64,000 nucleotides of DNA from BOG-931 sp963781725 (GTDB lineage: Bacteria; Pseudomonadota; Alphaproteobacteria; Rhizobiales; Xanthobacteraceae): NCBI GenBank assembly GCA_963781725.1, contig CAWAGV010000002.1, forward strand, positions 1,736,001-1,800,000, in the 5' to 3' direction. The translations under genes were made by a program, and so were the position numbers. The notes below the pieces were generated by a model. The model ran no database searches. It was not told the origin of the DNA and saw only the letters and a list, made by a program, of their open reading frames with translations. Shown here in pieces: positions 33,408 through 41,182 of the stretch. Within the stretch, counting starts at the first letter, position 1; each line of letters starts with the position of its first letter.

Positions 33408-34574
33408 ATGACCGCTGCGCCGAAATACTTCATGTACTTTCCCGGCAACTACCGCTGGTCGGCGGCTTTCGTGAACATGCTCGGCACCGCGCCGTTCGGC
33501 GGCGTCGATATCAGCGAGCTGCATCAGATCGGCCGTAGTCTCGACGGCAAGAGCGGCGACGATGACGAGGCGTGGTTCGCGGCCTGCGTGCAGGTTGCCG
33601 ATACGGTGCGCAGGCGCGCCGAGACGTTCAAGTCCGACAATTATCCGGTGGCCGCGGCGCCGTTTTATCTGCGCGCCTGCCACTACTATCAGATGGGCGA
33701 GCGCTTTCGTACGCCGAAGGATGCCCGCGCGCTCGACGCCTACCGCACGTCCGTTGAATGCTTTCACCAGTTCGTCGCGCTCTCGGGCAGCAAGATCGAG
33801 ATCGTCGACGTGCCGTTCGAAGGCAACAAGCTGCCGGGTTACTTTGTGCCGGCGCAGAATGCCAAGTCGGCGCAGCCGCCTTGCGTGGTGTTCTTCGACG
33901 GTCTCGACGTCACCAAGGAGATCCAGTTCTTGCGCGGCGTGCCGGACCTCGTGCGCCGCGGTATTTCGGTGCTGGTGATGGACGGTCCGGGCACCGGCGA
34001 GGCGATCCGCTTTCGCAACATGCCGCTGCGTCATGATTACGAAAAAGCCGGCAGCGCCTGTATCGATTATCTGGAACAGCGCGGCGACGTCGATCCGAAG
34101 CGTATCGGCATCATCGCCATCAGTCTCGGCGGTTACTATGCGCCGCGCTGCGCGTCGCTCGAGCCAAGGTTTGCCGCCTGCATCGCCTGGGGTGCGATCT
34201 GGGATTATTACGCGACCTGGAAGAAGCGTATCGACGCCGGCTTCAAGGCATCGATGTCGGTACCCGGCCATCACATCATGTGGATTCTCGGCGTCGATAC
34301 GCTCGATGTCGCGTTGAAGAAACTCGAGCCGTTCCGCCTCGACGGCGTGGTGCAGAAAATGCGCTGCCCGTTCCTGATCGTGCACGGCGAGGACGACGAG
34401 CAGATACCGCTGAAGGATGCGCAGGCGCTCTACGCCGCCAGTGGTTCCGCCGACAAGACGCTGCGCGTGTTCACGGCCGAGGAGGGCGGCGCGCAGCACT
34501 GCCAGCGCGACTACCTGTCGCTCGGCACCGCGACGATGTGGAACTGGTTCGAAGACAAGCTGTTGCGCGCCTGA
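33408..34574 (+). CDS. Alpha/beta hydrolase (FrsA/pseudooxynicotine hydrolase-like)
   Basis: This 388-residue protein has an N-terminal helical cap region and a C-terminal alpha/beta hydrolase domain. The nucleophile elbow is AISLGGYYAPR (Ser about 239). The acid lies near FLIVHGEDDEQIPLKDAQALY and the His in GGAQHCQRDY, completing a Ser-Asp-His triad. The size and layout (cap first, GxSxGG elbow) recall 2,6-dihydropseudooxynicotine hydrolase and FrsA-like proteins that cleave C-C bonds or esters. ATG 33408 has GGAGGAGA 6 bases upstream. It is convergent with the NTF2-like gene, 2 bases between stops. The substrate is not known. Confidence 0.8.
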   Translation: MTAAPKYFMYFPGNYRWSAAFVNMLGTAPFGGVDISELHQIGRSLDGKSGDDDEAWFAACVQVADTVRRRAETFKSDNYPVAAAPFYLRACHYYQMGERFRTPKDARALDAYRTSVECFHQFVALSGSKIEIVDVPFEGNKLPGYFVPAQNAKSAQPPCVVFFDGLDVTKEIQFLRGVPDLVRRGISVLVMDGPGTGEAIRFRNMPLRHDYEKAGSACIDYLEQRGDVDPKRIGIIAISLGGYYAPRCASLEPRFAACIAWGAIWDYYATWKKRIDAGFKASMSVPGHHIMWILGVDTLDVALKKLEPFRLDGVVQKMRCPFLIVHGEDDEQIPLKDAQALYAASGSADKTLRVFTAEEGGAQHCQRDYLSLGTATMWNWFEDKLLRA

Positions 34575-34576
34575 TT

Positions 34577-35110
34577 TCAGGCGCGTTTCTGGTAAGACTT
34601 CAGGGCTTCGCGCAGGATTTCACGGGACGGCTCGGTGCCGTCGACCAGCCGGAGCGAGCGGCGTTTGATCTTCCAGCCGCCGGCGGTTCGCACCAGGTCC
34701 CAGCGATTGGTGACGACGCGGTGGATGTGGTAGCCGCGTGAACTGCCGTGATTGGGAACTTCGATCGCATCGCCGGTTTTCCGTGGTGTCAGGATTTGCA
34801 GATAGGAGGTCACCACCGCGCGGTCGCCGTCGAGGGCGATATGGGGCAGACCGGTGAAGTGGGCCAGGCCGCCGGCGATGGCCGCCTGGTGGGCCTCGCT
34901 CTTGAGCATCGCCCCCAGCGCCTTGTTGCCCTTGGCGCCGGTCAGGCCGGGACCGCGATCGAATTCGCCATCCTCGGTATAGGTGGCTTCGGCGTAGTAG
35001 TCGGCCCCGGTATCGGCGCTCGGCGGATGGCCGGCGATCAGATTGTAGATTTCGAGCCGATCTTCGATGGCGCGGATGCGTTGTTCGAGCGTGGCGCGTT
35101 GTTGGTCCAT
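34577..35110 (-). CDS. SnoaL/NTF2-like protein
   Basis: This 177-residue protein has the cone-shaped NTF2 fold. The N-terminal helix EQRIRAIEDRLEIYNLIAGHPPSADTG is followed by YYAEATYTEDGEFDRGPGLTG, and the last strands VVTNRWDLVRTAGGWKIKRRSLRLVDG are typical of SnoaL_4/hydroxylating dioxygenase beta-like proteins. Such proteins act as small isomerases, dehydratases or subunits; here the role is unknown. ATG 35110 follows GGAGG at 5-base spacing, and a longer in-frame start is rejected. It is divergent from the IorB-type gene across a region with two direct repeats. Confidence 0.78.
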   Translation of the reverse strand: MDQQRATLEQRIRAIEDRLEIYNLIAGHPPSADTGADYYAEATYTEDGEFDRGPGLTGAKGNKALGAMLKSEAHQAAIAGGLAHFTGLPHIALDGDRAVVTSYLQILTPRKTGDAIEVPNHGSSRGYHIHRVVTNRWDLVRTAGGWKIKRRSLRLVDGTEPSREILREALKSYQKRA

Positions 35111-35174
35111 CGCTGCCTCCAAAATTGTCATTCACAATCTATCGGGAGGGTCATATCATATTGTGGGGTAGGAC

Positions 35175-35208
35175 TTTTGCGCTCTGCATTATTTTGCGTT
35201 CTGCATTA
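35175..35208. repeat. 17-bp tandem direct repeat in a divergent promoter region
   Basis: The unit TTTTGCGCTCTGCATTA is followed directly by TTTTGCGTTCTGCATTA (16 of 17 identical). It sits in the 141-base space between the NTF2-like and IorB-type genes and could be a pair of regulator or polymerase-contact sites. Confidence 0.75.
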
Positions 35209-35251
35209 TGATGGCAAAGCTCGGCATCCCGCAGCGCAAGCAGGGGCTTTT

Positions 35252-37408
35252 ATGACGGCAAGCGGCGACATAAATCGCCGTTCGTTTCTTGTCGGGGCGG
35301 GTGTGGCAGGCGGAGGCCTTGCACTCGGCTTTGCCGTTCCGGTTGCCCGCAAGTCCGCCCATGCCGCGGCGACAGGTCAGGAAATCAACTGCTGGGTGGT
35401 GATCGCACCGGACGATACGGTGACGATCCGCACCGCGCGTGCCGAGATGGGGCAGGGCGCGATGACGGCGCTCGCCATGCTGGTCGCCGAAGAACTGGAC
35501 TGTGACTGGGCTAAGGTCCGCACCGAACTGGTATCGCCGACCGATAATCTGCGCCGCGGCCGGATCTGGGGCGACATGTCGACCGGCGCGAGCCGCTCGG
35601 TCGCGGCCTCGCAGGCCGATCTGCGCTGCGCCGGCGCCACCGCACGGCAGATGCTGATTTCCGCCGCCGCCCTGCATTGGCAGGTGCCGCCGGCAGACTG
35701 TGTCGCCAAGGACGGCATCATCAGCCACGCCCCGAGCGGCCGCACCGTCACGTTCGGCGCCGTCGCCGATGCGGCCGCCAAGATCGAAGTGCCGGCGAAC
35801 GTGCGATTGAAAGATATCGGCGCCTGGACGCTGATCGGCACGCCGCAGCGGCGGCTCGACGTGCCCGGCAAGATCGGCGGCGAAACGCTCTACGCCATCG
35901 ACGTGCGCCTGCCCGCCATGCTCTACGCCGCCGTCGTGCAATGCCCGGTGTTCCGCGGCACCGTGAAATCGGTCGACGAAAGCTCGATTGCCGGATTGAC
36001 GGGCGTGCGCCGCATCGTGCGCCTGACCGATCTGGTGGCGGTGATTGCCGACAGCTGGTGGCAGGCCAAGCGCGCCGCCGATGCGCTTGCCGTGGAATGG
36101 GATGCCGGCGGCAACGGCAGTGTGTCGACCGCGTCGATCGCCGAAATTGTGCGCCAGGGGCTTGATGCGCCGGCGACGCAAGTGGGCCGCACCGACGGCA
36201 ATCCAACCGCCGTGCTTGCCAATGCCTCACGCCGCGTCGCAGCGGAATATACGGTGCCGTTTCTCGCGCACGCGACCATGGAGCCGCAGACCTGCACCGC
36301 GCATGTTACCGGCGAGGGCGTCGAGATCTGGACCGCGACGCAGGATGCGATGACGTCGCTTGCCACCGCCGCGGTGGCCGCAGGCGTGAGCAACGACAAG
36401 GTGAAGGTGCATCCGCTGATGTTGGGCGGCGGTTTCGGCCGCCGCAACGTTGTTCAGGATTTCGTCCGTCAGGCGGTGCTGATCGCGAAGGAAGTACCGC
36501 AACCGGTCAAGATGGTGTGGAGCCGCGAGCAGGATATCGCCCACGACATCTACCGGCCGTTCGGCATGGCGCGGCTTGTCGCCAGTCTCGACGCCGAAGG
36601 CATGCCGGACGCGCTGACAATCCGTCTTGCCGGGCCCTCATTCGTGGCGTCGCTGGTGCCGCAGTTCGGCCAGCAGATCGTCGACTGGAGCTTCGTCAGC
36701 GGTCTCACCGACGAGCTGCCTTATCAGGTCCCGAATTATCTGGTGGACGCGGCGATCCGCCAGACGCCGGTGCCGCTCGGCGCCTGGCGCGGCATCAACT
36801 ACACGCAGAACACGTTTTACCGCGAGAGCTTCATCGACGAACTGGCCCATGCCGCGGGGATCGATCCGTATCGGTATCGCCGCCGCTTGGCGCGAAGCAG
36901 CCCGAAGAATCTCGCGGTGCTCGATGCCGCGGCACAAAGGGCGAACTGGGATCAGCCGCCGGCTGCCGGAATATTCCGCGGCATCGCGCTGAGCGCGGCA
37001 TGCGATTCCTATTGTGCGCAGGTCGTCGAGATTTCGATCACGGACGGCAAAGTCCGCGTCCATCGCGTGATTTCCGCAATCGATTGTGGTCACGTGGTCA
37101 ACCCGCTGTCGATCGAAATGCAAATGCAGGGCGGCGTCATCTATGCGCTGACCGCGGCGCTTTACGGCGAAATCACCATCAAGGACGGCGCCGCGGAGCA
37201 GTCGAATTTCGACACCTACGAAATGGTGCGGATGGCGGAGGCGCCGGAAGTGGTCAGCGTCATCGTGCCGAGCGGCGATTTCTGGGGCGGCGTCGGCGAA
37301 CCGCCGGTGACGCCGCTGGCGCCGGCGTTATGCAACGCGATTTTTGCCGCGACCGGCAAGCGAATCCGTGAACTTCCGATCAAGAATCACGATCTGCGCG
37401 CCGCTTGA
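35252..37408 (+). CDS. Tat-exported IorB-type molybdopterin-binding subunit
   Basis: This 718-residue protein is the large subunit of an isoquinoline 1-oxidoreductase-type molybdenum hydroxylase. It begins with a Tat signal (NRRSFLVGAGVAGGG, residues 8-22), so it is folded with cofactor and exported. Cofactor motifs include EMGQGAMTALAMLVAEEL (about 63-80), GGGFGRRNVVQDF and PLGAWRGINYTQN, with GVGEPPVTPLAPAL near the C terminus carrying the catalytic Glu. The expected 2Fe-2S partner subunit (IorA type) is not adjacent. ATG 35252 follows CAGGGGC, and the long upstream frame is rejected. Substrates of the family are N-heterocycles and aldehydes. Confidence 0.85.
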   Translation: MTASGDINRRSFLVGAGVAGGGLALGFAVPVARKSAHAAATGQEINCWVVIAPDDTVTIRTARAEMGQGAMTALAMLVAEELDCDWAKVRTELVSPTDNLRRGRIWGDMSTGASRSVAASQADLRCAGATARQMLISAAALHWQVPPADCVAKDGIISHAPSGRTVTFGAVADAAAKIEVPANVRLKDIGAWTLIGTPQRRLDVPGKIGGETLYAIDVRLPAMLYAAVVQCPVFRGTVKSVDESSIAGLTGVRRIVRLTDLVAVIADSWWQAKRAADALAVEWDAGGNGSVSTASIAEIVRQGLDAPATQVGRTDGNPTAVLANASRRVAAEYTVPFLAHATMEPQTCTAHVTGEGVEIWTATQDAMTSLATAAVAAGVSNDKVKVHPLMLGGGFGRRNVVQDFVRQAVLIAKEVPQPVKMVWSREQDIAHDIYRPFGMARLVASLDAEGMPDALTIRLAGPSFVASLVPQFGQQIVDWSFVSGLTDELPYQVPNYLVDAAIRQTPVPLGAWRGINYTQNTFYRESFIDELAHAAGIDPYRYRRRLARSSPKNLAVLDAAAQRANWDQPPAAGIFRGIALSAACDSYCAQVVEISITDGKVRVHRVISAIDCGHVVNPLSIEMQMQGGVIYALTAALYGEITIKDGAAEQSNFDTYEMVRMAEAPEVVSVIVPSGDFWGGVGEPPVTPLAPALCNAIFAATGKRIRELPIKNHDLRAA

Positions 37409-37414
37409 ACGGCC

Positions 37415-38902
37415 TTACGCGGCTTTGCTTCTGATCGTCATTTGCAGCCCATCCGCCGGGCGCAGCGTCACCCGCAACAGCGGCCAGACCTGCTTGTTCG
37501 GCGCCAGCTTCAGAACGAAATTTTTCATGATGGTGGCGAGCACCAGGGTTGCTTCCTGCAATGCAAAGGCGGAGCCGATGCAGGTGCGGGCGCCGGCGCC
37601 GAACGGAATGTAGGCAAAGCGGTCGATCTCGTTTTTCGCCTCGCCGAGGAAGCGGCCCGGATCGAAACCGTCCGGATCGCGCCAATAGAGCTGATGGCGA
37701 TGCAGTACATAAGGCGCAATCACGATCATGGTCCCGCGCTTGACCTGCATCCCGTGAAGCGTGTCTTCGCCGATCCCAACACGGCTCATCGCGGCGATCA
37801 GCGGATAGAGCCGGATCGCTTCGTCGATCACCGCGCGGGTTTCGATCAGGCGTTCCGCCAGCCCGGCAACGGGGCCGTCGAACTCGCGGCAGGCTTCGGC
37901 GGCGACGCGCTCGCGCCACTCCGCCGATTGCGACAGCAGGAACAGCGACCAGGTGATGGTGTTGGCGGTCGTCTCATGTCCCGCCGCGATGAAGGTAAGG
38001 ATGTTGGAGCGGACTTCGGCCTCGCTCATGCCCTCGCCGGTGTCGGGATCGAGCGCGGCGAGCAGCAGCGTCAGGATATCGGTGGTGGCTTCGCCGGACT
38101 TCTCATGCGCGCGCCGGCGGCGCAAGGCGATGATTTCGTCAATGGCGGTCTCGAACAGGCGCAGCGTCGAGCGCACGCGCAGGTGGGAAATCCGCGGGAT
38201 CGACGGCGGCAGGCCGACAAGGTCGAGAGGATCGATCTTGCCGATGGTGTTGAAATAGACGCCCATGGCGTCGCGGATTTCCTCGGCATCGCGGCCGAAA
38301 CCATCGGAAAAGATCGTGCGTTCGAGAACATCGAGCGTCAGCCGTGAGGCTTCGGCGGCGATATCGATCGTCTGGCCGGATAGGCCGCGCCAGCGCGCGG
38401 CGATGGCGTCGGCGGCTTCCAGCATCGCCGGCGCAAAATCCATGATGGTCTTGCGCGCAAAGACCGGGGCGAGGATACGGCGCTGGCTGCGCCATTGATC
38501 GCCTTTGGCGCTGAGCAGGCCTTCGCCCAGCCCGGCCGACAGGACGCGGCGCTGGATTAAATCCTTCTGATAGTTGGCGGCGTTGTCGAGCAGCACGTGC
38601 TTGATGGCGCGCGGCTCGTGCACGAGTAAAACCCGCGTAAACGGCAGGCCGACAGCGACGATCGGCTTTTCAAAATGCTCCTGCGCCCAGCATTCCAGCG
38701 GGTTGCGCTTGAGCGTTGACAGCAGCCGAAGGATGCCAAGCTGTTTCGGCTGCGGAATCGGCGCCGGCGGGCGATAGCGTCCGCCCGTTGAAATAGAGCT
38801 GTCGCGCCGTGGCAAAACGATGCCCAGCTCGGCACCCGCATGCAATGCAAAAGTTATTGGAAAATGGAGGAAAACGTCAGCCCGTGAACCCAGCGTCGGC
38901 AA
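37415..38902 (-). CDS. Cytochrome P450
   Basis: This 495-residue soluble-looking P450 has all core motifs: the I-helix oxygen-binding AGHETT at 307-312, ExxR (EAIR) at 361-364, and the haem loop FGAGARTCIG at 434-443 with Cys441 as thiolate ligand. Electrons must come from an external ferredoxin system, not in the window. The start is uncertain because there is no ATG near the N terminus; TTG 38902 is used, and a TTG about 19 codons later is possible. Its stop is 6 bases from the IorB-type gene stop (convergent). The substrate cannot be deduced. Confidence 0.85.
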   Translation of the reverse strand: MPTLGSRADVFLHFPITFALHAGAELGIVLPRRDSSISTGGRYRPPAPIPQPKQLGILRLLSTLKRNPLECWAQEHFEKPIVAVGLPFTRVLLVHEPRAIKHVLLDNAANYQKDLIQRRVLSAGLGEGLLSAKGDQWRSQRRILAPVFARKTIMDFAPAMLEAADAIAARWRGLSGQTIDIAAEASRLTLDVLERTIFSDGFGRDAEEIRDAMGVYFNTIGKIDPLDLVGLPPSIPRISHLRVRSTLRLFETAIDEIIALRRRRAHEKSGEATTDILTLLLAALDPDTGEGMSEAEVRSNILTFIAAGHETTANTITWSLFLLSQSAEWRERVAAEACREFDGPVAGLAERLIETRAVIDEAIRLYPLIAAMSRVGIGEDTLHGMQVKRGTMIVIAPYVLHRHQLYWRDPDGFDPGRFLGEAKNEIDRFAYIPFGAGARTCIGSAFALQEATLVLATIMKNFVLKLAPNKQVWPLLRVTLRPADGLQMTIRSKAA

Positions 38903-38952
38903 TCTAGAGAAGCCACCAAGGGCGTCAACAGATGCAGCAGGCGGAGCCGGCC

Positions 38953-41082
38953 TTATTCAGTGCCGCCGAACAGCTTGTCGAGCAGCCAGGAATCCAGGGT
39001 GCCGCCGCCGTTACGTTGTTGCCTGCTGTCGACCGCGGCGCCCGAAGCTGCGCCTTCGGAGCTTTGTCCGACCGCTGCCGGCGGGCTCAGCGGTGACGGC
39101 GCATTCATCCAGCCGCCGGTAAATCCCGGCAACGGCGTCGGCGTTATGCCCTGATGCGCGGCGCGCATGAACCGGCTCCAGATATCGACCGGCACGCCGC
39201 CGCCGACCGCCTTTTTCGTCGGCGAGTTGTCGTCGTTGCCAAGCCAGATGCCGGTGACGAGATGCGAGGTGTAGCCGATGAACCAGGCGTCGCGGAAATC
39301 CTCAGTGGTGCCGGTTTTGCCGGCGGCCTGCCAACCCGGGAGGTCGGCGTGGCGCGCGGTGCCCGAGGCCAGCGTCTCGTGCATCATGGTGTTCATCATG
39401 CCGATGTAGCGCACATCGACGATGCGGCCGAGCTGCTGCGGCGCTCGTGCGTAAAGCACCTTGCCGTCGGCACTGCGGATACGCTGAACGACGTGCGGCG
39501 CGGTGGCGAGACCGCCGTTGGCGAACGTCGCGTAGGCGGAGACCATTTCCAGTACCGAAACTTCCGACGTGCCGAGCGCAATCGAGGCGTTCGGCTCGAG
39601 CTTCGACTCGATGCCGAGACGATAGGCGGTGCGTGTCACGGCGTTCGGCCCGACTTCGAGGGTCAGGCGCACCGAAACGGTGTTGAGCGAGTTGGCGAGC
39701 GCCTGCGTCAGCGTCACCGGTCCGAGATATTCGCGCTCGTAGTTCTCCGGTTTCCAGCCTTTCACCGAGATCGGCGCGTCGTCGCGGATCGTATCGGGCG
39801 TCAGGCCGTGTTCGAGCGCGGTGAGATAGACAAACGGCTTGAACGACGAGCCGGGCTGCCGCCTTGCGTCGATGGCGCGGTTGAACTGGCTGTCGGCGTA
39901 GTTGCGGCCGCCGACCAGCGCGCGCACGGTGCCGTCCGGCGTCATCGCCACCAGCGCACCCTGGCCAATGTTCAGCTTGTCGCCCTTCTGCAGCAGGGCG
40001 TCGTCGAGCGATTGCTCCGCCGCGGCCTGCAACGTCGGATCGATGGTGGTTTCGACAGTGACGTCCTGATCGACATGGCCGATCAGATCGTCGACCGCAT
40101 CCATCGCCCAGTCGGCCACGTAATTCACCGAGCCACCGCCGCTCGGCTTGATCGCGCGCGCCGGATTTGCCAGCGCGCGCTTGGCGGCAGCGTCGCTGAT
40201 CATCTTTTGCTCGGCCATCGCGCCGATGACCAGGGCGGCACGGCGCTCGGCGCCTTCGGGATTGCGGTTCGGCGCCAGCCGGGACGGCGATTGCACGAGG
40301 CCTGCCAGCATCGCCGCTTCCGGCAGCGTCAGCTGCTTCGCCGATTTGCCGAAGTATCGCTGCGCCGCTGCTTCGATGCCGTAGGCGCCGGAACCGAAAT
40401 AAACGCGGTTGAGATAAAGCCCGAGGATCTGTGCCTTGGAGAACTTGTGTTCGAGCCAGAGCGCCAGCGCTACTTCCTGAAGCTTGCGCGAGACGGTGCG
40501 CTCCTGGGTCAGGAACAAATTCTTGGCGAGCTGCTGGGTGATCGTCGAACCGCCCTGCGTCGCGCCACGATGCAGTACGTCGCGCACAACGGCGCGCAGG
40601 ATGCCCAACGGATCGACGCCGTGGTGGGAGTAAAATCGGCGATCTTCGATCGCGACGAATGCTTTCGGCGCGTAGTCGGGCAATTCGTGGAGCGGAATTT
40701 CGGCGCCGCCCATATCGCCGCGCGTCGCCAGCGTCGCGCCATTGGCGCCGAGGATCAGCACCGAAGGCGGCCGCTTGGGAATTTCCAGGGATTAAATCGG
40801 CGGCAGGTGAATGCCGATCCAGATCACCGCGCCGATCGCTGCGATGACCGCCCAGAGCGCAAGCACCGCGCCCCAATAGATCAGCGTGCCAAAGCCGGAG
40901 CGGCGCGCGCCGCCACCGCGCTTCTTGCGCGGTTTATTTGCCGGTGCGTCGTCATCGCGCTTGCCGCGGTCGCTTTCGCCGCGGCTTCGCGCCGCGCCGC
41001 CGGCACGGTCGGCCGGTCGCACGCGCAGCTCCGATGCTGCGCCGCCTGCGTCGCGCTTTTTCTTGGCCTGAGCCGACCCCAT
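38953..41082 (-). pseudogene. mrcA: Penicillin-binding protein 1A interrupted by an in-frame stop codon
   Basis: One reading frame from 41082 to 38953 encodes a bifunctional class A penicillin-binding protein, but it contains a TAA at 40792-40794. Before the stop are 96 residues: a basic cytoplasmic tail and a membrane helix (about 67-90) ending IHLPPI. After it the frame continues SLEIPKRPPSVLILGANG into the glycosyltransferase-51 domain (EDRRFYSHHGVDP, QGGSTITQQLAKNLFL). The transpeptidase follows, with active Ser in PGSSFKPF, SLN in ANSLNTV and KTG in AGKTGTTED. All catalytic motifs are intact. A restart at GTG 40761 would give a protein without membrane anchor. The nonsense codon may be a CAA to TAA change, a sequencing error, or a real loss. 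Confidence 0.8.
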
Positions 41083-41182
41083 CGTCCCGCCCGCGATCCC
41101 GGCTTTGGCGCGGATCGAAGCGCCGGAAGTACCGTAAGGACGGCGGTTTAATTGGGGGTTACTGGGTGGAAAACCGCCCTAT

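Noticed and set aside
34748..35251. 168-residue N-terminal extension of the IorB-type protein
   Set aside because: It lies antisense to the NTF2-like gene, and the Tat signal at 35252 marks the true N terminus.
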